A DNA stretch of 42,204 nt from JAFDVL01 sp043736395 (GCA_043736395.1 JAYTCQ010000008.1:1-42204), one strand, 5' to 3'; shown: positions 14,534-23,224, counted from the first letter of the stretch. Notes: a model not told the origin generated them from the letters alone. Program-made: numbers and translations.

Positions 14534-17500
14534 GTGACAAAGTATTCAAGTATTTTTTCAACCCTACAAAATTTATTACAAGAACGCATCGTCATCATAG
14601 ACGGCGCGATGGGGACAATGATTCAAAAGCACAAGCTCGAAGAAAGCGATTATCGCGGCGAGCAATTTAAGGATTGGCCCTCTGACATCAAAGGTAATAA
14701 CGATCTGCTTTCGATTACGCAGCCTCACATTATTGAGGAAATTCATTCTCAGTATTTACAGGCAGGCGCGGAAATTATTGAGACGAATACATTCAATTCT
14801 CAATCCGTCACACTGGCGGATTATGGGATGGCGCATCTGGCGTACGATTTCAATTTTGCTGCCGCCAACGTCGCACGCTCTGCTGTCGACAAATTCCTGG
14901 CCGAAAACCCTGATCGTATAGCCTTCGTCGCTGGTGCGCTGGGGCCAACAAATAAAACGGCTTCGCTCTCACCTGATGTGAATAATCCGGCGTTTCGTTC
15001 GGTGTCTTATGATGAATTAGTTGATTCATATTACGAGCAAGCGAAGGCTTTGGTTGACGGTGGTTCAGATATTTTAATCATCGAAACGGTGTTTGATTCG
15101 TTGAATTCAAAGGCTGCGCTTTTCGCCGTCCAGAAATTTTATCAAGACCTCGGATATTCTTTGCCGTTGATGCTGTCGTTCACGATTACGGATTTGAGCG
15201 GACGCACTTTGTCGGGGCAACAGGTCGAAGCTTATTTCAATTCCGTCAGCCATGCGCCGCTTTTATCTATCGGCATCAACTGTGCGCTCGGCCCCAAAGA
15301 AATGCGACCATACATCGAAGAGCTTTCCACGATTGCGCCAATCTATGTAAGCGCATACCCGAACGCGGGGTTGCCGAATCCGTTGCTGCCGACGGGTTTT
15401 CCTGAGACTGCTGAAACGTTGGCGCCGCAGCTGGGAGAATGGGCGGAACGCGGGTTTCTGAATTTTGTCGGCGGTTGCTGCGGGACTACGCCGGATCACA
15501 TCAGGGAAATTGCGAAAGCGGTCAAAGATTTTGCGCCGCGTCAGGTCGCTTCGCCAGAGCCATATTTACGTTTGAGCGGGCTTGAGGCGTTGACGGTTCG
15601 CCCTGAAACGAATTTCGTTAATATCGGCGAACGAACGAACGTGACAGGCTCGCCGAAATTTTCAAAGCTGATTTTAAATGGTCAATACGAGGAAGCCTTA
15701 GCCGTCGCGCGGCAGCAAGTTGAGAACGGCGCACAGATGATTGACGTCAATATGGACGAAGGAATGCTTGATTCAGAAAAGGCCATGGCGCATTTTCTGA
15801 ACCTGATCGCTTCGGAGCCAGACATCGCCCGCGTGCCCGTGGTTATTGACTCTTCTAAGTGGTCGGTCATCGAAGAAGGGCTGAAAAGAGTTCAAGGAAA
15901 ATCCGTCGTCAATTCGATTTCGCTGAAAGAAGGCGAAGAGAAATTCCTAGAATCCGCGAAGCTCATTCGAAGATACGGCGCAGCAGTCATCGTGATGGCG
16001 TTTGATGAAAAAGGACAGGCGGACAATTACGAACGTCGTGTTGAAATTTGTACACGTGCCTATAATTTGCTTGTCAACGAAGTCGGATTTCCGCCGCAGG
16101 ATATTATCTTCGATCCGAACATTTTGACCGTCGCGACAGGGATGGAAGAGCACAACAACTACGCCGTAGATTTCATCGAAGCGACGCGTTGGATCAAGCG
16201 AAATTTGCCCGGCGCAAAAGTCAGCGGCGGCGTTAGCAACATATCGTTTTCGTTTCGCGGTAACAACGCCGTGCGCGAAGCGATGCACTCCGCGTTCCTC
16301 TACCACGCGATCAAAGCGGGAATGGATATGGGCATTGTCAACGCGGGTCAGCTGGCGGTCTACGACGATATTCCTGAAGATTTATTGATTCTCGTCGAAG
16401 ACGTTTTGCTCAATCGCCGCCCTGATGCAACTGAGCGGTTAGTCACTTTCGCGGACACTGTGAAGCAAGCAGATAAAGCCGAAATCGTAGCCGATGCCTG
16501 GCGCGAAGGCACCGTCGAAGAACGGCTCTCACACGCGCTAGTCAAAGGCATCGTAGACTTCATTGATGAAGACACAGAGGAAGCGCGGCAGAAATCCGCC
16601 AGACCGCTCAACGTCATCGAAGGCCCGTTAATGGCGGGTATGAACGTCGTTGGAGATTTGTTCGGAGCCGGGAAAATGTTCCTCCCGCAAGTCGTCAAAT
16701 CCGCTCGCGTGATGAAAAAAGCTGTGGCGTATTTGATGCCTTATATGGAGGCTGAAAAACTGGCGACCGGCAATCATCAGGCACAGGGAAAAATCCTCAT
16801 GGCGACTGTCAAAGGCGACGTGCATGACATTGGAAAAAATATTGTCGGCGTAGTCCTGGGCTGCAACAATTACGAAGTCATTGACATGGGCGTGATGGTC
16901 GCGTGCGATAAAATTCTTGCCGCCGCGAAGGAGCATAACGTAGACATCATCGGACTGTCAGGATTAATTACGCCTTCGCTTGATGAAATGCAACACGTGG
17001 CAAAGGAGATGCAACGACAGGGCTTCACGATCCCGTTAATGATTGGCGGAGCGACGACTTCGCGGGTGCATACTGCCGTGAAAATTGCGCATCATTACGA
17101 ACCACCAGTGATTCACGTCCTGGATGCTTCACGAGCCGTCGGTGTCGCGAGCAAGCTGATCAGCCAGGATTCACGCGCCGAATTCGCCCTGCAAAATCAG
17201 GCGCAGCAAAACAAAGATCGTGAAATATATTTAGCGAATCGTGAACAGAAAAAAGGCATCAGCCTTGAGGCGGCGCGTGCGAATAAAACGCCAATTGATT
17301 GGGCTTCGAATGAGATAGCCAAGCCTGAATTCTTAGGCGTGAAATCATTTGAGGATTTTCCGTTGGAGCAGATTGCTCCGTACATTGATTGGACTCCGTT
17401 TTTCAATACGTGGGAGCTGGCGGGAAGTTATCCGAAAATTCTGAAGGATGAAATTGTCGGCGAACAGGCGACGAAATTATTTGAAGACGCGAAAGAATTG

Positions 17501-18226
17501 CTGGCACAAATCATCAAAGATAAATCTTTGCGAGCGCGTGCCGTGTACGGATTTTTCCCCGCGAATTCAGTTGGTGATGACATTGAACTTTACACCGATG
17601 AGACGCGGACGAAAGTGTTGACGACGCTCTGCACGCTACGTCAACAACAGGAAAAACGTACTGGACAATTTAATCAAGCCTTGTCCGATTTTATCGCACC
17701 GAAAGACAGCGGAAAGCCTGATTATATTGGCGCTTTCGCCGTTACTGCCGGAATTGGTGTGGACGAATTAGTCGCGAAATTCAAAGCCGATCACGACGAC
17801 TATAATGCAATCATGACGCAGGCTTTAGGAGATCGTTTAGCCGAAGCCTTTGCCGAATTGATGCACAAAAAAGCGAGAGAAATTTTCGGCTACGGCCAAG
17901 CTGAAAATATTTCCGTCGAAGAATTAATCAAAGAAAAATATCGCGGCATTCGCCCCGCCCCCGGCTACCCCGCGTGTCCCGATCACACAGAGAAAAGAAA
18001 ACTTTTCGATCTGCTCCAGGCCGAAGAACGTGCTGGAATTACTCTGACCGAAAGCTTTGCGATGCATCCGGCAAGTTCCGTCAGCGGATGGTATTTCGCA
18101 CATCCTGAATCGAAATATTTCGCGGTGGGCAGAATCGAAAAAGATCAGGTGGAAGAGTATGCCGAGCGGAAGGGAATTGAAGTGGTGGAAGCAGAGCGGT
18201 GGCTTGCGCCGAATTTAAATTATTGA
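14534..18226 (+). CDS. metH: Cobalamin-dependent methionine synthase
   Basis: A full-length 1230-residue MetH, which transfers a methyl group from 5-methyltetrahydrofolate to homocysteine using methylcobalamin in the cytoplasm. Domains in order: homocysteine/zinc domain (1-330; IIDGAMGTMIQ, zinc cysteines C250 and C315/C316 in GGCCGTTP); pterin-binding domain (about 355-620; NIGERTNVTGS); B12 cap (about 650-745); B12 domain with GDVHDIGKNI, where H764 is the lower axial cobalt ligand (D762-x-H764-x2-G767); and AdoMet reactivation domain (about 900-1230; RGIRPAPGYPACPDH). The start is GTG 14534 with aaaggag upstream; the nearby ATG is out of frame. No cobalamin or SAM riboswitch is visible in the 61-base leader. 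A decayed copy of its last codons lies at 19127-19213. Confidence 0.97.
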   Translation: MTKYSSIFSTLQNLLQERIVIIDGAMGTMIQKHKLEESDYRGEQFKDWPSDIKGNNDLLSITQPHIIEEIHSQYLQAGAEIIETNTFNSQSVTLADYGMAHLAYDFNFAAANVARSAVDKFLAENPDRIAFVAGALGPTNKTASLSPDVNNPAFRSVSYDELVDSYYEQAKALVDGGSDILIIETVFDSLNSKAALFAVQKFYQDLGYSLPLMLSFTITDLSGRTLSGQQVEAYFNSVSHAPLLSIGINCALGPKEMRPYIEELSTIAPIYVSAYPNAGLPNPLLPTGFPETAETLAPQLGEWAERGFLNFVGGCCGTTPDHIREIAKAVKDFAPRQVASPEPYLRLSGLEALTVRPETNFVNIGERTNVTGSPKFSKLILNGQYEEALAVARQQVENGAQMIDVNMDEGMLDSEKAMAHFLNLIASEPDIARVPVVIDSSKWSVIEEGLKRVQGKSVVNSISLKEGEEKFLESAKLIRRYGAAVIVMAFDEKGQADNYERRVEICTRAYNLLVNEVGFPPQDIIFDPNILTVATGMEEHNNYAVDFIEATRWIKRNLPGAKVSGGVSNISFSFRGNNAVREAMHSAFLYHAIKAGMDMGIVNAGQLAVYDDIPEDLLILVEDVLLNRRPDATERLVTFADTVKQADKAEIVADAWREGTVEERLSHALVKGIVDFIDEDTEEARQKSARPLNVIEGPLMAGMNVVGDLFGAGKMFLPQVVKSARVMKKAVAYLMPYMEAEKLATGNHQAQGKILMATVKGDVHDIGKNIVGVVLGCNNYEVIDMGVMVACDKILAAAKEHNVDIIGLSGLITPSLDEMQHVAKEMQRQGFTIPLMIGGATTSRVHTAVKIAHHYEPPVIHVLDASRAVGVASKLISQDSRAEFALQNQAQQNKDREIYLANREQKKGISLEAARANKTPIDWASNEIAKPEFLGVKSFEDFPLEQIAPYIDWTPFFNTWELAGSYPKILKDEIVGEQATKLFEDAKELLAQIIKDKSLRARAVYGFFPANSVGDDIELYTDETRTKVLTTLCTLRQQQEKRTGQFNQALSDFIAPKDSGKPDYIGAFAVTAGIGVDELVAKFKADHDDYNAIMTQALGDRLAEAFAELMHKKAREIFGYGQAENISVEELIKEKYRGIRPAPGYPACPDHTEKRKLFDLLQAEERAGITLTESFAMHPASSVSGWYFAHPESKYFAVGRIEKDQVEEYAERKGIEVVEAERWLAPNLNY

Positions 18227-18240
18227 ACGGAGTCGTATTC

Positions 18241-19113
18241 ATGAAAACAAAATTGAAGGTTGTTATTGTTTTATTTTTCACGCTCTTTTCTGCTCAATTG
18301 CAGGCGCAATCTGAAATTACATGGAAAGAATACAATTCAGAAAAAGGGAAATTCTCTATACTTCTGCCTGGTGAACCGAAGTTGGGGTATCGTCCAATTG
18401 GCGCCGATTCAGATTCTTCGATAACCCAAGTTGCAAACATAATAATTGCTCAAAAGGCTTGGGAAGTCGACTACTTTGACTTGTCGCGACCCAACAGTAG
18501 CGAAGCAGAATTGAAGCAACTTTTTGATCAAACCAGGGATCGAATTTTGAAAATGTATTCGAGTGAATTAAAGGAAGAGGTAAATTTAAATACCGCCAAA
18601 TTTCCAACTAGAGAATTTCGTACCAAGCCCGACAACCGAGATCGCGTTTTCATTTGCAGGTTAGTATTAGTTGGACAGCGAGTGTTTGAAGTCTGGACAT
18701 TAACCGAAAGAAAATTCATTAGTTCAGGTGACATTCCAAAGTATTTCGATTCATTCAAGCCTGTGCCACTGACAGCTGAAGAAATAAGAGTTGCAGCTCA
18801 GAACGAGAAGGAATTTATCGCTAAAGCTCCACCAATGAAGCAACGGGTTTCAAGTGGAGTTTTGCTCGGAAAGGCGATAAAAAAAGTACAACCTGAAAGT
18901 CCTAAGGAGGGCGGGATTTCTGGAACTGTCCAAGTTGAAATTGCCATCTCTGAAGAAGGAAAAGTTGTAAAAGCGGAAGCTCTTAACGGACCTCCTCTGC
19001 TCAGACCATTAGCCGAAGCAGCGGCTATGCAATGGCTTTTTCCAATAACGACAATGTCTGGTCATCCAATCATAGTGTTAGGAATTCTTCCATTTGAATT
19101 TAAGCGAAGGTGA
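18241..19113 (+). CDS. Secreted protein with TonB C-terminal-like domain
   Basis: A 290-residue exported protein. I start it at ATG 18241, preceded by ggag (18229-18232); an upstream extension would overlap the end of metH and hide the signal peptide MKTKLKVVIVLFFTLFSAQL. The middle (about 25-190) has no domain I recognise. The last ~67 residues match the TonB_C/energy-transducer pattern (GTVQVEIAISEEGKVVKAEAL, then AAAMQWLFPIT). In Acidobacteriota such stand-alone TonB_C proteins are common, and their link to real TonB energy transduction is uncertain because there is no N-terminal anchor plus proline linker here. The gene sits between metH and a remnant of the metH 3' end, so it may have arrived with a rearrangement. 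Confidence 0.75.
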   Translation: MKTKLKVVIVLFFTLFSAQLQAQSEITWKEYNSEKGKFSILLPGEPKLGYRPIGADSDSSITQVANIIIAQKAWEVDYFDLSRPNSSEAELKQLFDQTRDRILKMYSSELKEEVNLNTAKFPTREFRTKPDNRDRVFICRLVLVGQRVFEVWTLTERKFISSGDIPKYFDSFKPVPLTAEEIRVAAQNEKEFIAKAPPMKQRVSSGVLLGKAIKKVQPESPKEGGISGTVQVEIAISEEGKVVKAEALNGPPLLRPLAEAAAMQWLFPITTMSGHPIIVLGILPFEFKRR

Positions 19114-19126
19114 AATTCAAATAGCA

Positions 19127-19213
19127 TTTCCTGAATCAAGATATTTTACAGTCCGTAAAGCTTTTTATGTAACTGAAGTCGAACGCTGGCTTGCCCCAAA
19201 TCTGAATTATTAA
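19127..19213 (+). pseudogene. Remnant of a second metH 3' end
   Basis: Read in frame from 19127, this stretch gives FPESRYFTVRKAF, then YVTEVERWLAPNLNY and a TAA stop at 19211-19213. The real MetH ends HPESKYFAVGRIE...VEAERWLAPNLNY at 18226. The fragment therefore retains both ends of the MetH C-terminus with an internal deletion of about 13 codons and scattered substitutions. It has no start codon or upstream metH sequence. It is a duplicated or horizontally derived leftover, about 900 bases downstream of the intact gene. Confidence 0.8.
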
Positions 19214-19214
19214 T

Positions 19215-19283
19215 GTACCGTAAACGTCCCGTTTGCGGCTCCGAAGGAGCAACAAACGGGACGTTTACGGTACGCTTTTTTTT
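19215..19283. repeat. Perfect REP-like palindrome directly upstream of the RAYT gene, with T-tract
   Basis: Arms gtaccgtaaacgtcccgttt (19215-19234) and aaacgggacgtttacggtac (19254-19273) are perfectly complementary over 20 bases, with an inner stem gctcc (19238-19242)/ggagc (19246-19250) around gaa. An eight-T run follows (19276-19283), and the RAYT ATG is at 19287. On the plus strand this has the form of an intrinsic terminator or attenuator, and it leaves no room for a free Shine-Dalgarno; the only ggag is locked in the inner stem. Confidence 0.85.
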
Positions 19284-19286
19284 ACT

Positions 19287-20000
19287 ATGTCGAAGTTTGC
19301 ATTTAAGCAAAATTATCGGCGGAAAATGCCACACATCATCCCGTCAGATTCTACATTTTTTGTGACCTATCGCTTAGCCGGATCAATCCCCAAAAATGTT
19401 GTCGCGGAATACAAACAAAAGAAAGAGTGGCTTGAAAACGAAGCGAAAAGGTTTAGTTTGCAGAATGAAAACCAGGATTTGGCTTTATTGGAAGACTGGC
19501 AAATACGGTTTTTAAATTTCGAGCGCGAGTGGTTTGTAAGATTCGAAGACCATTTGCATCAGGCGAAAATTGGACCTCATTGGTTACGCGAAAATGCTAT
19601 TGCAAAGATTATCGCCGATAGCTTTCATCACTTCGACAATGAAAGATATTTCCTCCATGCGTATTGCGTGATGTCGAATCATGTTCACGTAGCCCTCTCC
19701 CCATTCGTGTCAAGCTCAAATCTGGTTGAAGAAAAAAACGAAACTGGTCATACGATTTTCACTTCGCCATCGCCGACGCTTGCGAAGATCATGCATTCAT
19801 TGAAAAGCTTCACTTCCAAAGAAGCGAATAAGGTTTTACGGCGAACAGGTGAATTCTGGGAACACGAAAGCTATGATCATCATGTTCGCAATGAAGAGGA
19901 ATTCGAGCGGATCATAAAATACATTTTACAAAATCCAGTCAAAGCAAAGCTGGTAGCAAATTGGCAAGATTGGCGTTGGAGCTACTTTTCAAATCAGTAA
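19287..20000 (+). CDS. REP-associated tyrosine transposase (RAYT)
   Basis: A 237-residue Y1/HUH-type single-strand transposase of the RAYT group, related to IS200/IS605 TnpA, thought to act on REP palindromes. I start it at ATG 19287 (MSKFAFKQNYRRKMPHIIPSDSTFFVTYRL, split here as YRRKMPHIIPSDSTFFVTYRL being the usual RAYT opening); a TTG further upstream lies inside the palindrome. The metal-binding HUH motif is MSNHVHV (H132, H134). The likely catalytic tyrosine is Y212 in IIKYILQNPVKA, preceded by the typical GEFWEHESYDHHVRNEEE. All key residues are present, so it could be active. It is flanked by related palindromes on both sides (19215-19273 and 20009-20194), which are probably its substrates. 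Confidence 0.9.
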   Translation: MSKFAFKQNYRRKMPHIIPSDSTFFVTYRLAGSIPKNVVAEYKQKKEWLENEAKRFSLQNENQDLALLEDWQIRFLNFEREWFVRFEDHLHQAKIGPHWLRENAIAKIIADSFHHFDNERYFLHAYCVMSNHVHVALSPFVSSSNLVEEKNETGHTIFTSPSPTLAKIMHSLKSFTSKEANKVLRRTGEFWEHESYDHHVRNEEEFERIIKYILQNPVKAKLVANWQDWRWSYFSNQ

Positions 20001-20008
20001 AAAATCAT

Positions 20009-20194
20009 GTACTACAAACGTCCCGTTTGTAGCTCCTAAAGGAAATCTTGACAAGCTGAAAGTTGAGCTGCAGCCGTGCCGTCTACGGTAGGGTTCTTTA
20101 AATATGATGAAGCGCAAAAAAAACTTGTTTGTATCTTCGAATTACAGCTGAGGCGACTTCGCATTCGGAGCTACAAACGGGACGTTTGTTGTAC
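20009..20194. repeat. Split REP-like palindrome downstream of the RAYT gene
   Basis: The left arm (20009-20036, gtactacaaacgtcccgttt...) and right arm (20167-20194, ggagctacaaacgggacg...) are 28-base inverted repeats with one mismatch. They carry the same aaacgtcccgttt core as the palindrome before the RAYT gene. In that copy the arms are separated by a small loop; here they are 130 bases apart (20037-20166). The spacer encodes nothing I recognise. Confidence 0.8.
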
Positions 20195-20221
20195 ACTTTA
20201 TTTTACGCGAGGTGGCGATTT

Positions 20222-21394
20222 ATGCGAGTGTTTTGTTTACGGAATCTAGAGCGTATTAAATTTATTTTGTTGTTGATGATCGCTCTTGGAACGTTAGTTC
20301 AGGCTCAGCCACCAAAGCCGAAACCCGCCTACAAATTACTGTCCGTGCAGGGCGTCGCCGGATTTTTATATGAAGTGAATAAAATTGCTTCGCAAGGCTA
20401 CCGAATAAAATTCATCCGCCTCGAAAGACCGCAAGAACCTTCAGAACTTGCCTTCTCCAGAACGCTTATCACCGTAGTGTTTGAATCCAAACCAAAGTCG
20501 TTTATATACTCCGCCGCAGTGATTGATGTTGCGAGTGGTATTGATGATTGGCTTTCTTCAGAAGCGCACGAAGGCGCGAAATTGGTGACTGTTTGTGGGT
20601 TTTTGCACAGAGCGAAAGATGCAATCTACGAAGGTGAATTCCAAAAGGAAGTCGAAGTTGTGAATTGGACGAATTTGCTTTTGACGGAGCGCGAAGCGGC
20701 TCCGCGAGAAGTGAGCACTGAATTTCGCGTTGAAAAATATGTGCGTGAAGCAGCGGGTCAAAAAATATTGGCAGAAGCGGCGCAGAAAGGATTTCATCCA
20801 ACGAATGCCTTTATCACGATGGAGGCGCGAAAACTTTCTCTTGGAATTAGAGTCCCATTGAAAACAATCGTGCTGGAACGTGGATACGGTACGCAGACTC
20901 CAGCACCTATTAAAGATTTAAAGGTTTTGGAGACGCGCAACTTTGGTACGTTAGAGCGAGAAATTAACGACTTGGCAAAAAATGGATGGAGCGTTGATAC
21001 GCTGTCATCGAATCTTAATCTTGTTTTTCTGACCAAAAAAGATTCAAAAATTCAGCGGAAATATTTGATCAAAAAACTGCCACTGGATGAAAAGAAATTC
21101 TTGGTTGCGTTTCGTGCTTCGTTGGATGAAGCAAAGCAAGCAAATCTGCATTATGTCGGGATGGTTGGGGCGAGGATGAACGCCGTTGTTTATTCGAATG
21201 AACCAATCGCAAGTCGCTCAAAACCGGAATATAAATTAATTAGTTTTGTCGAGTCGAAAGAAAATCCGCCTGCCTTTGCTGTGTCGCGATTGCGTGAGAT
21301 GCAAATCATGTTAGATAGTGCGATAGCTGATGGTTTTATGGTGATGGATTTGGTTGTTGCTGAAAATATAAGAATCTTAGTTATGGCTAGTTAG
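20222..21394 (+). CDS. Secreted protein of unknown function
   Basis: A 390-residue exported protein. ATG 20222 is chosen because it is followed by a signal peptide (RIKFILLLMIALGTLVQAQ) and preceded by gaggtg; an upstream TTG would run through the right arm of the palindrome. The mature part is rich in alternating strand/helix segments such as YKLLSVQGVAGFLYEVNKIA, YRIKFIRLE and YKLISFVESKENPPAFAVSR. These look like two or three divergent copies of an approximately 90-residue unit (VNKIASQGYRI, INDLAKNGWSV, LDSAIADGFMV are similar helix-turn positions). No known domain is recognised and no transmembrane anchor follows the signal. It stands alone. Confidence 0.7.
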   Translation: MRVFCLRNLERIKFILLLMIALGTLVQAQPPKPKPAYKLLSVQGVAGFLYEVNKIASQGYRIKFIRLERPQEPSELAFSRTLITVVFESKPKSFIYSAAVIDVASGIDDWLSSEAHEGAKLVTVCGFLHRAKDAIYEGEFQKEVEVVNWTNLLLTEREAAPREVSTEFRVEKYVREAAGQKILAEAAQKGFHPTNAFITMEARKLSLGIRVPLKTIVLERGYGTQTPAPIKDLKVLETRNFGTLEREINDLAKNGWSVDTLSSNLNLVFLTKKDSKIQRKYLIKKLPLDEKKFLVAFRASLDEAKQANLHYVGMVGARMNAVVYSNEPIASRSKPEYKLISFVESKENPPAFAVSRLREMQIMLDSAIADGFMVMDLVVAENIRILVMAS

Positions 21395-21471
21395 GATTGA
21401 ATCAAATTTAGCATTTCTGTATTATCGAATTCTGATTCTGGCTATATTAAATTGTTTTTAAGAGGAATAAA

Positions 21472-22080
21472 TTGAGCGCATTACCTAAACAAAAATATAC
21501 GATTGAAGAATATATCGAACTCGAAAAATCTTCGGAAGTTCGGTATGAATATTTTGACGGTGAAGTGTTCGCGATGTCAGGCAGTAGTCTTGAGCATCTT
21601 CGAATTGGTAAAAATATTTCACGCCATCTGGAAAATAAATTAGAATGCAAAAACTGCGAAGCGTTTCCGTTTGATATGCGGGTAAAAGTTCCGGACGCTC
21701 TGCCTTATCGTTATCCAGACGTGACAGTTGTATGCGGTAAGCCGATTACAGAAATGTATCAAGGGCTGCCGCGATTGCTGAATCCAATTCTGATGGTTGA
21801 AGTCTTATCTGAAAGTACGAAAGATTACGATAAAGACCTAAAATTTCTCGCCTATCAATCCATAGAAACATTTCAAGAATATTTGTTGGTTGCGCAGGAT
21901 GCGGCGCACGTCACTCGCTACGTTCGGCAGGCGGATAATCAATGGTTGCGTGCGGATTTTATTGGGATGGATTGTGTCGTCGAATTGAAATCGCTCGGCG
22001 TGGAATTAACGCTGCAAGAAATTTATCAGGGTGTGGATTTTCCTCCGCCGATTCCAGAGCGTACTCAGCCTGAGAATTAA
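21472..22080 (+). CDS. Uma2 family nuclease-like protein (DUF820), second of three
   Basis: A 202-residue Uma2/DUF820 protein with the classical layout: YTIEEYIELEKSSEVRYEYFDGEVFAMSG (split: EEYIELEKSS, RYEYFDGEVFAMSG, about 11-39), LRIGKNISRHLENKL, DMRVKVPDALPYRYPDVTVVCG (catalytic-core PD, about 68-89), NPILMVEVLSEST (E-x-L, about 102-114), DKDLKFLAYQSIETFQEYLLVAQD. It is close to the version widespread in cyanobacteria. The start is TTG 21472 behind an agagga Shine-Dalgarno. It is a cytoplasmic, single gene. Function in the cell is unknown; a nuclease activity is inferred from the fold. Confidence 0.88.
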   Translation: MSALPKQKYTIEEYIELEKSSEVRYEYFDGEVFAMSGSSLEHLRIGKNISRHLENKLECKNCEAFPFDMRVKVPDALPYRYPDVTVVCGKPITEMYQGLPRLLNPILMVEVLSESTKDYDKDLKFLAYQSIETFQEYLLVAQDAAHVTRYVRQADNQWLRADFIGMDCVVELKSLGVELTLQEIYQGVDFPPPIPERTQPEN

Positions 22081-22252
22081 TTTATTGCAAAAATTCTTTA
22101 CATTTCAAATGCTTATCAAGCATAATCATCTCGCCTCTTTCTCACGAAAAATCCTAACAATGAATTAGCTTCGAACAAATTCTTGGCATAAAGTTATTTG
22201 TCAAGGTTGGGGGATGCTATCCGAATGTTAACCACAAACCAGGAGTTTAGAA
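22081..22252. promoter_or_regulatory. Intergenic region upstream of the 323-residue secreted protein
   Basis: About 170 A+T-rich bases. A small gcttatcaagc hairpin-like sequence lies near 22111. A TTGGCA hexamer at about 22183-22188 may be a -35 element, but I find no matching -10. The Shine-Dalgarno is aggag just before ATG 22253. Nothing else stands out. Confidence 0.25.
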
Positions 22253-23224
22253 ATGCAAAGACAAGTAGGTAGGAAGTTAAATGATGGTCGATTCTTAAAA
22301 TTAGTGAAGCATTTGTTTATTTTTATTTTGATGAGTTTTGTAGCTGCGGTCACGGTGATAGCCCAACCGGTTAGCTCCAAAATAGGCTCGGTATTGATCT
22401 ATAACTTAGTATCATCATCTCCCGCTGACCCCGCGTCGGAAAACACTGTCTTAGATTTAAAAAATAAAAATTTGGTGTCGGCAACTTTTGTCAATTTGTT
22501 TTTTATCAATGGGCGTGACGGGAGTATTACTTCACGTAGTTATTGCCTGCCGCCGGCTGGGAAAAGCAATATCTCAGCGTATGAATTAAATCCCGGCGCT
22601 AGAGGCTACATTATTGCCGTGGCAGTAGACGGGAGCGGTACGCCAATTAATTTCAATTACCTGGATGGCTCGGCAGACATCAGATTGGCTTCGGGGCATG
22701 CTGACACAATTGATGCTGTGAAAATCGAGGCGCTCTCGGCTACTCCCGCTGTGGCAGGCGCGATAACGAATCTGAATTTTGATGATGTGAATTACAGTAA
22801 AGTTCCAAGCCAAGTTACAGTTGATCCTGTTTTTAGTCCTGCTGATGGTAATCGAACTTTAATTGCGATCAATCGAATCGGTGGGAGCCTGGTTTCTGGA
22901 GTTATCCCGATTGGAGGTATAGGTCTGGTATGGAATAATGCTACACAGCAAGCAGCATCGTTTTCATCCAGTGGATTAGGCCAATATATTCTAATCACCG
23001 CAACAAACTCTCCCAGAGTCCCAGGTACTTTAGGAGCACTTATTCCTAGTGGGACTACTGCAAAGTTTGGATTTACCGGAGCCGGAATATCTGGCGCATT
23101 TATTCATTTGAATTCTGTCAAGAAAGGCAAGCAGTTAAACTTTGGTGATAATGTCAACGTGGTGACTGTGGCTGCCGCTACTCTGGAAATCCCTGTGATT
23201 ACGCCTACTTGCCTCCTTAACTAA
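22253..23224 (+). CDS. Secreted protein of unknown function
   Basis: A 323-residue protein with a signal peptide (about residues 20-38, FIFILMSFVAAVTVIAQ). The mature chain is low in charge and rich in G, S, T, V and N, typical of an all-beta surface or periplasmic protein: SSKIGSVLIYNLVSSSPADP, TFVNLFFINGRDGS, GYIIAVAVDGSGTPINFNYLDG, LIAINRIGGSLVSG, FGFTGAGISGAFIHLNS. I have a general recollection of similar extracellular proteins in Acidobacteriota but cannot name a domain. Two cysteines (in SYCLPPAG and at the C-terminal PTCLLN) may form a disulfide. It is convergent with the TPR gene, with a strong palindrome between them. Confidence 0.7.
   Translation: MQRQVGRKLNDGRFLKLVKHLFIFILMSFVAAVTVIAQPVSSKIGSVLIYNLVSSSPADPASENTVLDLKNKNLVSATFVNLFFINGRDGSITSRSYCLPPAGKSNISAYELNPGARGYIIAVAVDGSGTPINFNYLDGSADIRLASGHADTIDAVKIEALSATPAVAGAITNLNFDDVNYSKVPSQVTVDPVFSPADGNRTLIAINRIGGSLVSGVIPIGGIGLVWNNATQQAASFSSSGLGQYILITATNSPRVPGTLGALIPSGTTAKFGFTGAGISGAFIHLNSVKKGKQLNFGDNVNVVTVAAATLEIPVITPTCLLN

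Noticed and set aside
16360..16936. Antisense reading frames of about 100-110 codons in metH.
   Set aside because: They mirror the codon bias of metH and match no family.
19233..19286. Upstream TTG start for the RAYT gene.
   Set aside because: The codons would lie inside the palindrome 19215-19273 and do not match the usual RAYT N-terminus, which begins at or after ATG 19287.
19800..19830. Loss of the catalytic tyrosine in the RAYT, because KSFTSKEAN has Phe.
   Set aside because: In RAYTs the likely catalytic Tyr is in the block before NPVKA; Y212 in KYILQNPVKA is present, so the enzyme looks intact.
20129..20221. N-terminal extension of the secreted protein from TTG 20129.
   Set aside because: It translates the right arm of a palindrome and would bury the signal peptide; ATG 20222 has a Shine-Dalgarno.
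22183..22205. A sigma-54 promoter reading at ttggcataaagttatttg.
   Set aside because: The GG is present but the downstream GC at the right spacing is missing.
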